From contig JABACO010000024.1 in NCBI GenBank assembly GCA_013339895.1, positions 1,134,908-1,198,907 of the forward strand: 64,000 nt of DNA. The letters run 5' to 3'. Positions 10,211 through 20,441 of the stretch are shown here, piece after piece. The notes beneath the pieces are model-generated. The model had not been told where the DNA came from and searched no databases. It saw only the letters and a list, made by a program, of their open reading frames with translations. This DNA comes from Ephydatia muelleri. Taxonomy: Eukaryota > Porifera > Demospongiae > Spongillida > Spongillidae. Position numbers and translations under genes: made by a program. Position 1 is the stretch's first letter. Each line of letters opens with the position of its first letter.

Positions 10211-10315
10211 CTCATCCGTTACATTAATGTCCACATCACCCTCGGTCTCTAGTCTCCTCACAGTGGCTATGTCTCCATCACGTGCAGCCGAGAGCAGTAG
10301 TGTCGCTACTGCTGC
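10211..10315 (-). CDS. Ankyrin-type exon, 35 codons
   Basis: On the minus strand a TGCAG acceptor precedes 105 coding bases, followed by a GTAGGT donor. The translation includes LLLSAARDGDIATVRRLETE and ends in DVDINVTDE. This matches an ankyrin repeat: an A-A-R-D-G-D first turn, a V-R-R-L second helix and an I-N-V-T-D loop. It resembles the first repeat of an array. Ankyrin repeats mediate protein binding. The partner and full protein are unknown, and no start codon is placed. Both introns are phase 0, like the other ankyrin exons in this window. Confidence 0.75.
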
Positions 10316-10881
10316 CTGCATATTTGGACAATAATGTCCCTCATAAGTACAGTGTAGATCAAATCCAACATGTGACATGCCTCACATGTCAGTCACAATA
10401 CACACAGCCTACAACCTATGAGGTTCAGGGGAGGAGGAGATAATACACAGTACTACACAGTCTCTAGCAATGCCCATGTTATGAGCAGTTATGGCAAAGA
10501 AGTTACCGTGCTCACAAGTTAACAGAAGTTGACCCCCGCTGATATGGAAAAACAACTATGCGTGACATCCTAATAAGTATCTTCACTTATGTTTCCTTGT
10601 ATAGAAATCACTTGGTCGACATGAAATACAACCAAAATAAAATTTACAGCTGAAGAATTTTTTAAAAAGAAAAAGCAAGTAGCCCGTTATAATAGTCAAG
10701 TAATACCATCTGTAAAGTTGCCCCCCCTACCCTTCTAATTCCATGCCTCAGCAGTAAAGGTCCATTACATGGCAATCGTGGTATAAAAGTATGCAAACAA
10801 ATTCACAAATCTACTGTGTACTTAGCTATAAATAACATAGGTAATATTGCAGATTGCTAGATGGTCAAATGTGCATCGTAC

Positions 10882-10962
10882 CTTGCTTTGAGAAGTCTTC
10901 AATACTTCTATTAATTCACTGTGACCTTGTAGCACGGCTATGTCCAGGGCTGTTTTCCCATT
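10882..10962 (-). CDS. Ankyrin-repeat exon, 27 codons
   Basis: The minus strand shows an acceptor (TTTTTCAG), 81 coding bases and a GTACGA donor. The peptide includes NGKTALDIAVLQGHSELIEV, a clear ankyrin consensus (G-K-T-A-L-D-I-A ... G-H-x-E-L-I-E-V-L) ending in a polar TSQSK. It is shorter than the 99-bp exons because the final loop is missing, as often seen in a last repeat. It lies 5' of the 10211-10315 exon on the coding strand. I cannot tell whether the two belong to one transcript. Confidence 0.75.
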
Positions 10963-11444
10963 CTGAAAAATACAAATAGCATGTCATCAGTCATGTGGGA
11001 TTTGCTATTAAAACTACAAAATAAACCTTTGTGCATTTTATTTAGTAGTAGTAATGGCAACTGGTTAACTAGCATATTGTTTTATGTAAGCCACATGGCT
11101 ATTATAAAAGTTTAGAGCACATAAAATAGATATGATCTTTGTTGGCAGGCAAGTACTCGATGTAAGTGTGGCATTCAAAACATGGATATGACTAATGTGG
11201 TGGGAGGGTCCTGCAAATAAGGGTCGAAACATGATTGCACATCTTTCACACGACAAAGAGATGCCCACTAATATCAGGGCAGGTAGCGGAATGGCTGGAA
11301 CTGTATATATGTGATGCACACAATAACCCTTCCCTACATTGAACTTGCAAAGTTCACCGTGCATCATCAGAAATAACAAGTTGTACCCGAATCTAGCCCA
11401 AAGACATGCATCCAAACACTACATTATGTGCAGGAGGTCATACA

Positions 11445-11750
11445 TGTATTGTGATGGATCGTATTAGAATGACTAGTGAGCAGTGCACGATAGGAGTGCA
11501 ACCTCCGATGGCTTCGCAATAGCAGTAAGTTTAAGGGCAGCAATAGGCGACACACAAATACAATGTGCAGCTTTAAATACAAACAAACAAATGTATACTG
11601 TTCAGCCTCTCTACGCCGCCATGCTGGATGCTGACGACTAGGCTTCCCACCTGAACAGTAATTTACTTAGCACCTTAATGATTCTGGGCGAGTGCCCAGA
11701 CCTTGCCGCACAGCATGCCCCTCTCCAGTTGGTGCTCAGTCCGCTACACA
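11445..11750 (-). repeat. E3 candidate 3' LTR, inner edge firm and outer edge uncertain
   Basis: On the minus strand the sequence starts with TGTGTAGCGG right after the purine tract. No second copy exists in the window, so the end near 11445 is only a guess from a TG/CA boundary. Confidence 0.45.
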
Positions 11751-11765
11751 CCTCCCTCCTTCTTC
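11751..11765 (-). promoter_or_regulatory. E3 polypurine tract
   Basis: The minus strand reads GAAGAAGGAGGGAGG just before the presumptive LTR start TGTGTAGCGG, in the same arrangement as in E7 (24689-24703). Confidence 0.7.
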
Positions 11766-11779
11766 GGCAGCAAACTTTG

Positions 11780-12445
11780 CTGTGCTATCAGGCCATGGGG
11801 TTCTCAACAGCCAGTCGGCGTTTCAGTTGGCACTCCCACTTGGGTGTACGACTGTAAAATCGTACGGCAGCAGGGCTAGACTCCACCTCGTCAGGTGCGA
11901 ATTGCTGTCCTTCAGTTTGTCCAGCCACACGAGGGAGCGATGATCTGTCTCCATAGTAAGGTAGCAGCCAATCAAATAAGTCCTAAAGAAGATGTTTATC
12001 GCCATCTTTAGCAAAAGGCACTACTCGATCATGGAGTATCTTTCGTGGAAGGAGCTTCTTGTATTGCTAAAATAAGCAATCAGATGGTCTTTGCCTTAGT
12101 CACTGCACTGGCTTAGGACTGCCCCAACTCCACGCTCAGACGCATTGTTTCTGCAGCACGAAGAGTCTTTTATAATCCGGACTGCTCAGTACTGGAGCGG
12201 AACACAATTGTTGTTTCAACTTTTTGAAGTTGCGGTCACACTCCTCGGTCCACTGCACCTGCATTGGAGCTGTTTTCCGCGTCAAATCAGTTAAAGGAGC
12301 GGCCAGGGTTGCATTGTTGGGTATAAACCACCGATAATACCACATCAAACCCCAAAATTCTCTCATGTGGGTCTTTGTTTGTGGAACAGGGAAATTAGCA
12401 TTCGCCTGCCGCTTGGAAGGCTCTGTGCATACCCCACCACATGAC
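11780..12445 (-). pseudogene. E3: Gmr1-like retroelement fragment (RT thumb and RNase H)
   Basis: The minus strand contains the RT connection (TEPSK ... FPVPQTKTHMREF, WFIPNNATLAAPLTDL) and RNase H pieces (METDHRSLVWLDKLKDSN, RWSLALLPYDFTVVH), separated by frameshifts near 12140 and 12010. The nearest relative in the window is E7: the same motifs occur at 22780-23329 and 24586-24690. As in E7, RNase H leads directly into a purine tract and an LTR-like end rather than into integrase. The upstream border near 12445 is abrupt, inside a conserved GHVVG-type motif, and is followed by AT-rich sequence. Confidence 0.85.
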
Positions 12446-13017
12446 CCAACACTGTGCAAAAAAGCAATATACAGTGATGTATATTTATACGTATATATTT
12501 CAAGTATACCATAAAAATTCCATGATTGTGTATATTTCAAATATACACATAGGTATATTTCAAGAATCCACAGGTGACCATTGTATTCGCACGCCATGTA
12601 TATACGCTAGTACCGTAATATCTAAACGTTCACTTGCTAAAATTAAGATTGAATGAATTCGACATTTAATTAAAATGACTTGAGCTGCATTGCAATTTTC
12701 AGTACTGGTACGTTTAGGTGGCATGTGTGGATAATTGTCGATATGTGCGTGGTTTGGTGTATTGCATGTATTTGATATCCTGGTGGCCGACAAAATGCCA
12801 TGCCCCGTTAATGTCATTAAGACCACAGCAGAGAAAACCGTCCTGCTTGTAAGTGGGTGCAGGATAGAGTGAAGGTGGCGCCTTTAGGTTATGATACTGA
12901 TGATGATGTACCATTTCTTGTTACATCATATACACTTCTGGTACAAATGAGTGCAGAAGAAATAGAATAATTAATTAATAATAGTAATAGAAAATTGTTT
13001 AGAAACATGACGATGCA
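12446..13017. other. AT-rich noncoding stretch
   Basis: It contains several TATATTTCAAG/TATAC motifs at 12480-12570, and similar ones appear at 35835-35990. Otherwise I recognise no gene, RNA or mobile element. Confidence 0.5.
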
Positions 13018-13325
13018 CAGAAGAACCATCACGTGAGTCATAGACTTCAAGAAAATGGCCAGACTTTCCACATTTCCTGACCCATCTCAGGAACATTTGA
13101 ATCACCACATTGCGCAGGTGGATGTGACGTACCTCCTTCAGAAGAAAGATGTGACCGGAAGTGGGCGTTACCGTCACGTGAGTCATACCTTTAGCAGAAA
13201 TGGTCAGACTTTTCACATTTCCTGACCCATCTCAGGAACACTTGACACTTGAATCAGCACATTGCACAGGTGGATGTGCTGTAACCTTCTCAGAAGAGTG
13301 GCAGGGCCGGAAGTGGGCGATGCAC
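13018..13325 (+). repeat. Imperfect tandem duplication, unit about 150 bp
   Basis: Two diverged copies lie side by side. Each contains CACGTGAGTCATA, then CACATTTCCTGACCCATCTC, then GCACAGGTGGATGTG-like sequence and CCGGAAGTGGGCG. The array lies directly upstream of the E4 RT remnant, so it may be part of that element, but I find no coding sense in it. Confidence 0.75.
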
Positions 13326-13430
13326 ACAAACTGCTTCAATGATGAGGAAGGCACAGAGGAGGGCAAAGTACAGTAGTGGAATGACATCACAAAGGATGAA
13401 CCAAAAACAGGAAAGCATATCATGGTAGCA

Positions 13431-14113
13431 CAACAAAAGGAGCTAAGGGTATTGCTGAAGAAAAATTTGGATCTGTTCCATGCAGAACGACTTTTGCTGA
13501 GCATCATATTGAAACATCCGGTGAAACTACATCAGTATCTCATGCATACCAAGATAGCCTGGAAAAGGTGTTGAAAGAGATGGAAAACGCTGGACTAATC
13601 GAATTGTCCACTAGCGACAGGGCGTCACCTATAGTTCTAATTAAGAAGGAAAAGAAATCAATGAGAATGTGTGTGGACTACCGTCGACTGAATTCAGAAG
13701 GTGGAGGCATATCCGATGCCTCACGTGGATGAGCTTATAGATAGATTGGGAAAGGCTAAATATATCACCAGGCTGGACTTAACTAAAGGTTACTGTCAAG
13801 TGCCGGTGGCAACAAAAGATCAATATAAAACAGCTTTCATCACTCTCTGGGGTCTCTATGATTTTAAAGTCATGCCCTTTGGGTTGAGTGGTACGCCAGC
13901 TTCATTTCAGAAGCTAAAGGATACGATTCTACGAGGGTCACAAGAGTATTATTCACAGGCTTATTTTGATGATGTCGTCATTTGAGTGACACCTGGGAAG
14001 AACATTTGAAGCAGTTGGACAGACATACTGGAACAAATAGAGAAGGCTGGCTTAGCAGTGAACCTAGGGAAATGTCAGTTTGCGATGAGCCAGTGCGTCT
14101 ATTATGAGCACAT
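13431..14113 (+). pseudogene. E4 reverse transcriptase, first piece
   Basis: It begins with the pre-RT segment (QQKELRVLLKKNLDLF). After frameshifts it continues with the palm at 13701-13985: AYPMPHVDELIDRLGKAKYI, the LDLTKGYCQVP motif, VMPFGLSGTPASFQ and the active-site box YFDDVVI, in place of the usual YLDDVII. A TGA follows the box. The thumb then continues in a shifted frame up to 14113, where E5 interrupts a GH-I-V motif. At least three frameshifts or stops make it nonfunctional. Confidence 0.88.
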
Positions 14114-14257
14114 TGTGTACAAACGGAATTATAGATTGCATTGCATATTATCCGTGTACCGTATATTGTAGTTGATTATTACCCGTTTACACTGAGAGCG
14201 TGCTAGCTGTTACACGGACCGTCTATACCCATTGGCATCCTGCCCGTGGATTTCACA
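14114..14257 (+). repeat. E5 5' LTR
   Basis: It matches 18349-18495 except for a missing GAG near the start and substitutions in ACAAACGG and GAATTATAG. It ends GGATTTCACA. Confidence 0.92.
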
Positions 14258-14258
14258 G

Positions 14259-14269
14259 TGGCGACGAGG
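14259..14269 (+). promoter_or_regulatory. E5 primer-binding site, tRNA-Ser type
   Basis: TGGCGACGAGG lies one base after the LTR and is identical to the sites of E1, E2 and E12. Confidence 0.85.
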
Positions 14270-14296
14270 GTGGGATACGCAAAGTGACGAAGTTCT

Positions 14297-14809
14297 ATGG
14301 CAGGATACGTGGGAAAGATTGGCGAATTCGACGCCGCGCTGGAAGAATGGAGCAACTACATGGAAAGAGTCACCCATTATTTCGCAGCAAACGGGATTGC
14401 AGAAGACAAGCAGAAAGATACCTTTCTGTGTTGTATTGGCAGAGACACGTTTAGTCTTCTGCGAGCGTTGGTGGCACCAGATAAACCAGGTGACAAAACA
14501 TACAAGGAGCTAAAAGATGCTCTAACGGCACACCTGGCACCAAGACCGCTCGTAATAGCAGAGCGCTTCCACTTTCATAAACGGATACAGAAGGAGGGGG
14601 AGTCAATCAAGGCCTATGCAGCCAGTATCCAAAAGCTTGCCGAACATTGCAGTTTTGGAGAAAGCCTATCTGACACACTTCGTGATAGATTGGTATGTGG
14701 CATGAGAAACGAAAAGGTACAACAAAGGCTACTGACCATGAGGGAGTTGACATTTCGTAAAGCAGTAGAAGAGGCAGAAATGGCGAAGAGAGAGCATCCA
14801 AGGATGTAG
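14297..14809 (+). pseudogene. E5 gag
   Basis: The ATG lies 27 bases past the primer site. It encodes a 170-residue capsid-type Gag with EFDAALEEWSNYMERVTHYF, similar to the start of E2 Gag, then FHFHKRIQKEGESIKAYAAS, LAEHCSFGESLSDTLRDRLV and a final helical QQRLL segment. A stop caused by a frameshift at 14807-14809 separates it from the zinc knuckles, which read on in another frame from about 14812. Gag would assemble the particle. The length to the break is normal for the capsid part. Confidence 0.9.
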
Positions 14810-14811
14810 TT

Positions 14812-15891
14812 GAATTTCATGAGTCGGTACCCGAAGTCCACAGTTTACCACTACATGCAGGCAGCTGCTACCGTTGTGACGGCCAGCATGATCCCCAGAA
14901 TTGCAGATTCCTGAATGAGCAGTGCAGGTATTGCAAAAAGCGAGGACACATTAAAAGGGCATGCAAGGCAAAGAAGCGATCCAGCAGAAACAACAGCAGC
15001 ATGCCACGGAAGGGCCCACCCAGAGTAGTGAAGAAAATGGAAGGCCCCATCAGAGCTGAGGGGGAGGAGTCAGAGGAGGAACCATCACTGAACTGGGGAA
15101 GCCTACACCTGATGGCACAGTGGAAGGACGGCAAGCCCATGTATGTGGAGGTGGTGATTGAAGGCCAGCAATTGAAGATGGAGTTGGACACAGGAGCTGC
15201 AGTATCGCTCTTACCATATCGACTATACCAAGAGAAATTCTCACATCTACCATTGGGGAAAACACAGGCACGACTCAAGACCTACACAGGAGAGCAAGTT
15301 CTACCTAGAGGTCTGATTAAAGTTGAAGTGAGGAAGGGGGTGGAGAGCATGAAATTACCATTACTAGTTGTGGATGGCACCGAACCACCACTTCTAGGAT
15401 GGAATTGGTTGGCTAAAATTCCCATCAACTGGAGCTATATCAAGGCTGTGACTTGCAACAGTATGGGAACACTGATGCAGCAACGTCTAGAGTGCCTATT
15501 GGCAAGATATCCTGACATTGCAAGGGATACGATCGGAAAAATGGCAGATGTAAAGGCCAAACTCACACTCAGGAATGATGCTATCCCTGTCTTCATGAAA
15601 GCCAGACCAGTACCATATAGCTTTCGTACAAAGGTGGAGACAGAGCTGGAATGGCTAGAGCGTGAAAACATCATTACTCCTGTGACTTGGAGTGAATGTA
15701 CGACTCCCGTAGTAGTAGTACCAAAGGCAGATGGTTCGGTTCGGCTTTGTGGTGACTTCAAGGTGGCTGTAAATCCAGCTCTGAACATCGACCAGTACCC
15801 ACTGCCACAAATTGAGGACATCTTGGCAACGCTAGGAGGGAGCACAGTGTTCAGCAAAATCGACCTGCAGTCAGCCTATTTACAGATGTGA
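14812..15891 (+). pseudogene. E5 zinc knuckles, protease and RT N-terminal half
   Basis: This frame is open from just past the gag break. It has two CCHC knuckles (CYRCDGQH ... C and CRYCKKRGHIKRAC at about 14860-14970) and a basic KKRSSR stretch. The protease motif is MELDTGAAVSLLP (catalytic Asp intact), followed by a flap region and LLGWNWL. The RT entry follows: VVVVPKADGSVRLCGDFK and FSKIDLQSAYLQM. It ends at a TGA exactly after the first catalytic Asp motif of RT. The rest of RT continues in a shifted frame. Confidence 0.92.
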
Positions 15892-17030
15892 CGACTCAAA
15901 GAAGTTGGCCACTATCCACACCCATAAAGGTCTATACCGCTACAACCGATTGGCCTTTGGCATAGCACCCACACCTGCTATTTGGCAGCGAGCAATAGAG
16001 AGCAAGGGTATTGGAGGGTCACAATGCCTCTTGGATCTGACATCATTGTAGCCGGAGCGGAGGAAGAGGAACACCTAAAACTCTTGGAAGAGGTCCTGGA
16101 ACGACTCAGCCGATATCTCACGATCAACAAGGGAAAGTGTGCATTCTTTCAGAAGGAGGTGATATATTGTGGATACCGTGTGGATGGGGAAGGACTACAC
16201 AAGACTGCCGAGAAGGTGCAGAGTGTGATGGAAGCCCCACAACCCAGCAATGTTTCGCAACTTCGTGCCTTTCTCGGAATGGTGAACTATTATCATCGGT
16301 TTCTACCTAACCTCTCAACAACCTTGACACCCCTTCATCATCTGCTAAAGAAGCACATCAAATGGGCATGGTCACCAGAGTGCGAAGCAGCATTCAACGA
16401 AGTGAAACAGCTGATGGCATCAGATACAGTGCTGACCCATTTTAATCCAGGTCTACCGCTAGTCCTATCCTGTGATGCCAGCCCATACGGGTTAGGGGCA
16501 GTACTGTCACACACCATGCCTGATAGGGGGGGAACGACCAGTGGCATACATGTCAAGAACCCTGACACCGGCGGAATGCAACTATGCCCAAATCGACAAG
16601 GAGGCATTGGCTGTTACTTGGGGAGTGAAGAAATTCCACCAGTATTTGTATGGCCTGCATTTCACACTGATCACAGACCATCAGCCATTAACGGCACTCT
16701 TTCAGCCCTGATAGGAGTATCTCAGCGACGGCAGCTTCACGCCTGCAGAGACAGGCACTTTTCCTGTCGGCATACACCTATACCATCAGGTATCGGAGTA
16801 CTAATCAGCACGCCAATGCAGATGCCCTCTCCAGACTGCCAAGTGGACAACAGGACCAAACACCAGGTGATGATGAGGAGGATATCACTACATACCTGGT
16901 ACAGCAGATAGAGCTGTTACCCGTAACCGCACTCTCCCTAAAGGCAGAGACCATGAAAGACCCAGAGCTCTCCAAGATAGTGACCTTAACTCAGTCGGGA
17001 TGACCACACACCGTCGGTGAGAATCTCCAG
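15892..17030 (+). pseudogene. E5 RT C-terminal half and RNase H, frameshifted
   Basis: Codons for YRYNRLAFGIAPTPAIWQRA follow the stop. The active-site box, expected as Y-L-D-D, reads C-L-L-D and is then shifted by a 2-bp insertion near 16040. From 15982 to about 16540 the frame gives the RT thumb (YCGYRVDGEGL, LRAFLGMVNYYHRFLPNL) and RNase H start ([16 protein letters not shown]). A G-run indel near 16530 shifts RNase H again, and a few recognisable codons for the later RNase H motifs appear in other frames to about 17000. Confidence 0.87.
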
Positions 17031-17039
17031 CCATTCTTC

Positions 17040-17771
17040 GTGAGACGTGACGAGCTAACCATCGAACAAGGATGCCTGATGTGGGGGGCGCGAGCGGTCA
17101 TTCCACATAAGTACAGACAGAAGGTACTTGATGAGCTCCATGGAGGTCACATGGGGGTGGTGAAGATGAAGGCTCTTGCTCGTGCGCATGTGTGGTGGCC
17201 TAACTTAGACCGGGACATTGAGGGTGCAAGTCAAAGCTGTACAGGATGCCAGCTGATGAAGCAGGACCCAAAGTTGACCCCTGTACACCCGTGGGAGTAT
17301 CCGGAGGGGCCCTGGCGAAGATTGCACATAGACTTTGCTGGACCGTTTGAGGGGAAGACCTTCCTGGTGGTGGTAGATGCATTCACCAAGTGGCCAGAAG
17401 TAGCCATAATGACAAGCACTACAACAGAGGCAACTGTGGATGAATTGCGTTACATATTCGCTAGATGGGGAATACCACAGCAAATTGTCACAGACAATGG
17501 TCCACAGTTCGTGTCCGAGATATTTCAGAGGTTTACCAGCTCTAACAATATCAAACACATTAAGTCCAGCCCTTACCACCCAGCCACAAATGGCCTTGCT
17601 GAGAGATTTGTCCAAACTCTGAAACAAGCACTACGAGTGTCTAGGAAGGACAACAGATCCCTCCAACACAGGCTTGCCAGTTTCTTAATGAACTACAGGA
17701 ATGCTAGGTATTTGACAACGGAAACAGCCCCAGTTTGCCTGATGATGGGCAGTGCCGACTGCACCTGTTGA
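17040..17771 (+). pseudogene. E5 integrase
   Basis: This 243-codon frame has the HHCC zinc finger (HGGHMGV ... CTGCQ), the core with IDFAGPFEGK, IVTDNGPQFVS and GLAERFVQTLKQ (the DDE triad is readable), and part of the post-core region. It ends prematurely at a TGA near 17769. Related basic tail sequence continues frameshifted up to about 18334 and ends near RSVRAVRTPARY. Integrase joins cDNA to the genome. The triad is intact here but the polyprotein upstream is broken. Confidence 0.92.
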
Positions 17772-18336
17772 AACCGGACCTAAGGGGCACAGTCTCAAAG
17801 GCCATGACCCGGCAGGTGATGACATGACCTGCGGCAGTCGAGCGAAACTTTGAAGAGGGAGAAACGGTGATGGTTAGGGACTACCGACCTGGACATATAC
17901 GATGGCAGCCTGCTACCGTAACAAAGAAGATGGGTGTGAAGTCCTACCAGGTGCATTTGGGAAACGGGGGAGTGTGGAAAAGACATGCCGACCAGATCTG
18001 GCCAGACAATGAAAGACGGGTAACGGAGGAATCCACGTAGATGGGCTACCCACCCCCACTGTCAACATATACTGAACCTGTTGCCCAAGATATACCTGAT
18101 AAGGCCCTGCAACCATTGGGTGATATGTTACCACCACTCCCCAACGAACCTGAGGCTCAAAGGATAAACGGACAGAAAGAAGTTTCCCAAGAAGAGCCCG
18201 AAACCCCACAACCACCTCTGAGAGAGGAGACGTCTCTACCTAGTGCTAGAACACAGCTGCAGATACCCCACACAATTACCAGGAGTGTAAGAGCTGTCCG
18301 GACGCCTGCCCGGTACACCGACGGAGGGACCTGAAT

Positions 18337-18348
18337 GGAAGGGAGGAG
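18337..18348 (+). promoter_or_regulatory. E5 polypurine tract
   Basis: GGAAGGGAGGAG directly precedes the 3' LTR start TGTGGAGTAC. Confidence 0.8.
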
Positions 18349-18495
18349 TGTGGAGTACAAAAGGAATTGTAGATTGCATTGCATATTATCCGTGTACCGT
18401 ATATTGTAGTTGATTATTACCCGTTTACACTGAGAGCGTGCTAGCTGTTACACGGACCGTCTATACCCATTGGCATCCTGCCCGTGGATTTCACA
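18349..18495 (+). repeat. E5 3' LTR
   Basis: This is a 147-bp copy of the 5' LTR. It is followed directly by E4 RT sequence (GTGGGGAACGGC), which continues the motif cut at 14113. Confidence 0.93.
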
Positions 18496-18615
18496 GTGGG
18501 GAACGGCATGGTGAAGCTGGAGAGAAGTAAGGTAGAGGCCATTGAGAACTTTCCGGTGCCGGTAACTAAGCGAGAGATCAGGTCCTTTTTGGGACTTAAC
18601 GATTATTATAGGAAG
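18496..18615 (+). pseudogene. E4 RT thumb, second piece
   Basis: This 120-bp open stretch includes VKLERSKVEAIENFPVP and REIRSFLGL and ends at DYYRK. It is the part of RT that follows the YxDD box and the G-H-I-V motif. It joins 13431-14113 on the left and 30057 onward on the right, where the R-K-F-V-P part resumes. The last five bases, GGAAG, approximate the GGAAA that follows the right LTR of E6. Confidence 0.88.
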
Positions 18616-18711
18616 AGTGGCATGGGACTGTTTGATGTTATGTATTGCGCTATATGTATATCTGCGCATGCGTGTAAGGGGAGGCACTTTTTGGAATAAT
18701 CATATTCTTCA
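18616..18711 (+). repeat. E6 5' LTR, 96 bp
   Basis: It matches 29959-30056 (GGCATGGGACTGTTTGATG onward) and ends TTCTTCA beside the primer site. It is extremely short for an LTR. Confidence 0.92.
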
Positions 18712-18722
18712 TGGTGGCAGCG
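18712..18722 (+). promoter_or_regulatory. E6 primer-binding site, tRNA-Leu type, cut by E7
   Basis: TGGTGGCAGCG follows the LTR with no spacer. The E7 LTR begins at the next base, and E6 sequence resumes at about 25002 (TGTTGGAAG). Confidence 0.8.
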
Positions 18723-19021
18723 TGTGACGGACTTCACGGAAGTGACGTCACGGAACGAAGATACGTCACGGAACGAAGATGCGTCACAGAACGAACAAGG
18801 CGGGCAGGCCATACGCTACCAAAATCTAAAAGAAGTGATCCGTCCAATAGCATCATTGGGATTCGGATCCAATAGGATTCGGACATAGGACTATTTAAAC
18901 AGTGTGTGTTGTATTTGTAAGGGGAGAAAAAGAGTTGTATCCTGGTGGCTATAATAATTATACTTTATTTAGCCTACCTTGACCCTCTGACGCGCAGGCG
19001 CTTCCAGCTCGGACCGTCACA
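18723..19021 (+). repeat. E7 5' LTR, 299 bp
   Basis: It begins TGTGACGGACTTCACGG and ends GGACCGTCACA, with 8-bp inverted ends (TGTGACGG/CCGTCACA) shared with the E4 LTR. Three tandem TCACGGAACGAAGA-like units lie near its start. CTATTTAAAC near 18892 is a candidate promoter box. Confidence 0.95.
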
Positions 19022-19024
19022 TTT

Positions 19025-19041
19025 TGGTGGCAGCGGTGGGA
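19025..19041 (+). promoter_or_regulatory. E7 primer-binding site, tRNA-Leu type
   Basis: TGGTGGCAGCGGTGGGA lies three bases after the LTR. It is an exact 17-base complement of the 3' end of eukaryotic tRNA-Leu(AAG)-type molecules, as I recall that sequence. Confidence 0.85.
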
Positions 19042-19155
19042 TATATCGGCTACTGTTGTTTGACGAGACCTACAGCTACGGTAAATAAGATGCATTTATA
19101 TGACCACTAGGTCTGGGAGCAAGTATCAGGAATTTTCGGGTATGACGGAAATGGA

Positions 19156-19632
19156 ATGGAAGGACTGGTGAAAATGCTGTTAGAGGACCGAAAGATTCGG
19201 GAACAGCAGTGGGAGGCTGAGCAGCAGCGCCAGAGGGAGGCAGCAGATGGTGAGAGAGTACAGCTATGGGAGCAGATGGAGATGCTTCGCCAGCTGGTGG
19301 AGGGGACGACGCGACGCGCATACGAGTCGCGCCCACAGACTAGGACCTCAAGCGATGGTGAGCCTAAGCTTATGAAACTTTCTGACCAGGACGACATTGA
19401 GGCATATCTGACAACGTTTGAAAGAGTTATGAGGGCGTACGAGGTACCAGAGGAACGTTGGGCTGTCAAGCTTGCTCCGCAGCTTACGGGAAAGGCGCAG
19501 CAGGCATACGCCGCTATGGGGGCGGAGGACGCTGGGGAGTACACAGCCCTAAAGGAGGCCATTCTTCGCCGCTACGACATCTCAGAGGAAACTTATCGGC
19601 AAAGGTTCCGGGCGTTGACGAAGAAGCGGTGA
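19156..19632 (+). pseudogene. E7 gag, capsid part
   Basis: The N-terminus is a charged, Glu/Gln-rich coiled-coil-like stretch (REQQWEAEQQRQREAADGE). It is followed by a helical capsid region with DIEAYLTTFERVMRAYEVP, WAVKLAPQLTGKAQQAY and ILRRYDISEETYRQRFR. The latter resembles the SCAN domain of vertebrate transcription factors, which is thought to derive from Gmr1-like capsids. This fits the element class. The frame ends at a TGA after a 1-bp shift near 19615, and the rest of gag continues in the next frame. Confidence 0.88.
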
Positions 19633-20411
19633 GTGAGATGGTTGTACGTCTACACGACCTCTTGCAGAAGTGGACCAAGTCCTGCACGTCCGTGGAGGAC
19701 ATAAGGGATCTGATGGTGCAGGAGCAGTTACTTGACGCTCTACCAGTGGAGGTCAAGATTTGGGTAAGGGAGCACAAACCCAAGACATCTACTGAAGCTG
19801 CCGAGCTGGCCGATAATTACCTGCGGGCACGGAGGCAGGAGAAGAACACTCGAGGAGGTGAGGATCCTTCAAAGGAACGCAAGCCCTGGCACCGACAGAG
19901 AGAAGGTAACGACGAGAACGGGGTAAAGGGTAAGGCCCAATCGCTAGACGGAGCTAAAGAGAAGGGGGCTCCACGCGACGCAGACAAGGAGAGGAGTGGA
20001 CAAAAGCCTGGCAAGAAGGAAGGGGCCTTCGGGGGTGTCCACTGCTACAATTGCGGGGAAAGAGGCCACATCTCACGGGCTTGTCCTAGGCTCGTTCTCT
20101 GTAGTGTGGGGTGGAAGACCAGGCTGAGGAGGCCTGGAGTGGTTAACGGCCACAAGGTGAGTGGCATAATGCTAGATACAGGGTGTTCCCACACGATGGT
20201 GCATGGAAACCTGGTGTCAAAAGAGCAGCTCATCGACGGGGAAACGACGGCTGTTCGGTGTGCCCATGGGGACACGGTGCTGTATCCCCTGGCAGAAGTC
20301 GTGGTCGAGGTTGACGGGTGCTCTATCAGTACAGTAGCAGCATTGTGTGGAACCCTTCCTATGGATGTCCTTCTGGGTACAGATGTTAAAGAATTGGATG
20401 GCCTTCTATAG
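19623..20411 (+). pseudogene. E7 gag C-terminus, zinc knuckle and protease
   Basis: The frame picks up the end of the SCAN-like capsid (DLLQKWTKSCTSVEDIRDLM, VQEQLLDALP). It then has a basic linker, one CCHC knuckle (CYNCGERGHISRAC, near 20043-20085) and an aspartic protease with MLDTGCSHTMVH (Asp intact) and DVLLGTDV. An in-frame TAG at 20409-20411 ends it, and the same frame continues beyond to the integrase. The stop may be a simple nonsense mutation. A regulated readthrough stop is possible but unsupported. Confidence 0.9.
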
Positions 20412-20441
20412 AAGGCGAGGGACCAGTCACGACGGCGTTCG

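Larger units (their letters stand above)
9760..11440. other. Intron-like DNA around two ankyrin exons
   Basis: Apart from the exons at 10211-10315 and 10882-10962, I see no coding or RNA feature. Parts of 9833-10140 match 45940-46140 and 54460-54790 (for example AAGGTCATGCTCTCAAGTGG), so this too belongs to the segmental duplications. Confidence 0.6.
14114..18495 (+). mobile_element. E5: degraded Ty3/Gypsy element with short LTRs, inserted in E4 RT
   Basis: LTRs of 144 bp (14114-14257) and 147 bp (18349-18495) differ by a 3-bp gap and about two substitutions. Between them are a tRNA-Ser primer site, gag, zinc knuckles, protease, RT, RNase H, integrase and a purine tract, in normal Gypsy order. 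Coding is broken many times. E4 sequence flanks both sides within one codon of each other. The left LTR edge has small changes, so the target duplication cannot be read cleanly. Confidence 0.93.

Noticed and set aside
12560..12826. Minus ORFs around 12.6-12.9 kb
   Set aside because: No motif, no splice context, AT-rich; random openness is likely.
13018..13325. Possible CRISPR-like array
   Set aside because: Only two diverged units without distinct spacers, in a eukaryotic genome.
19156..19632. Host SCAN-domain gene
   Set aside because: It lies between an LTR with primer site and the zinc knuckle and protease of the same element, so it is retroelement gag.
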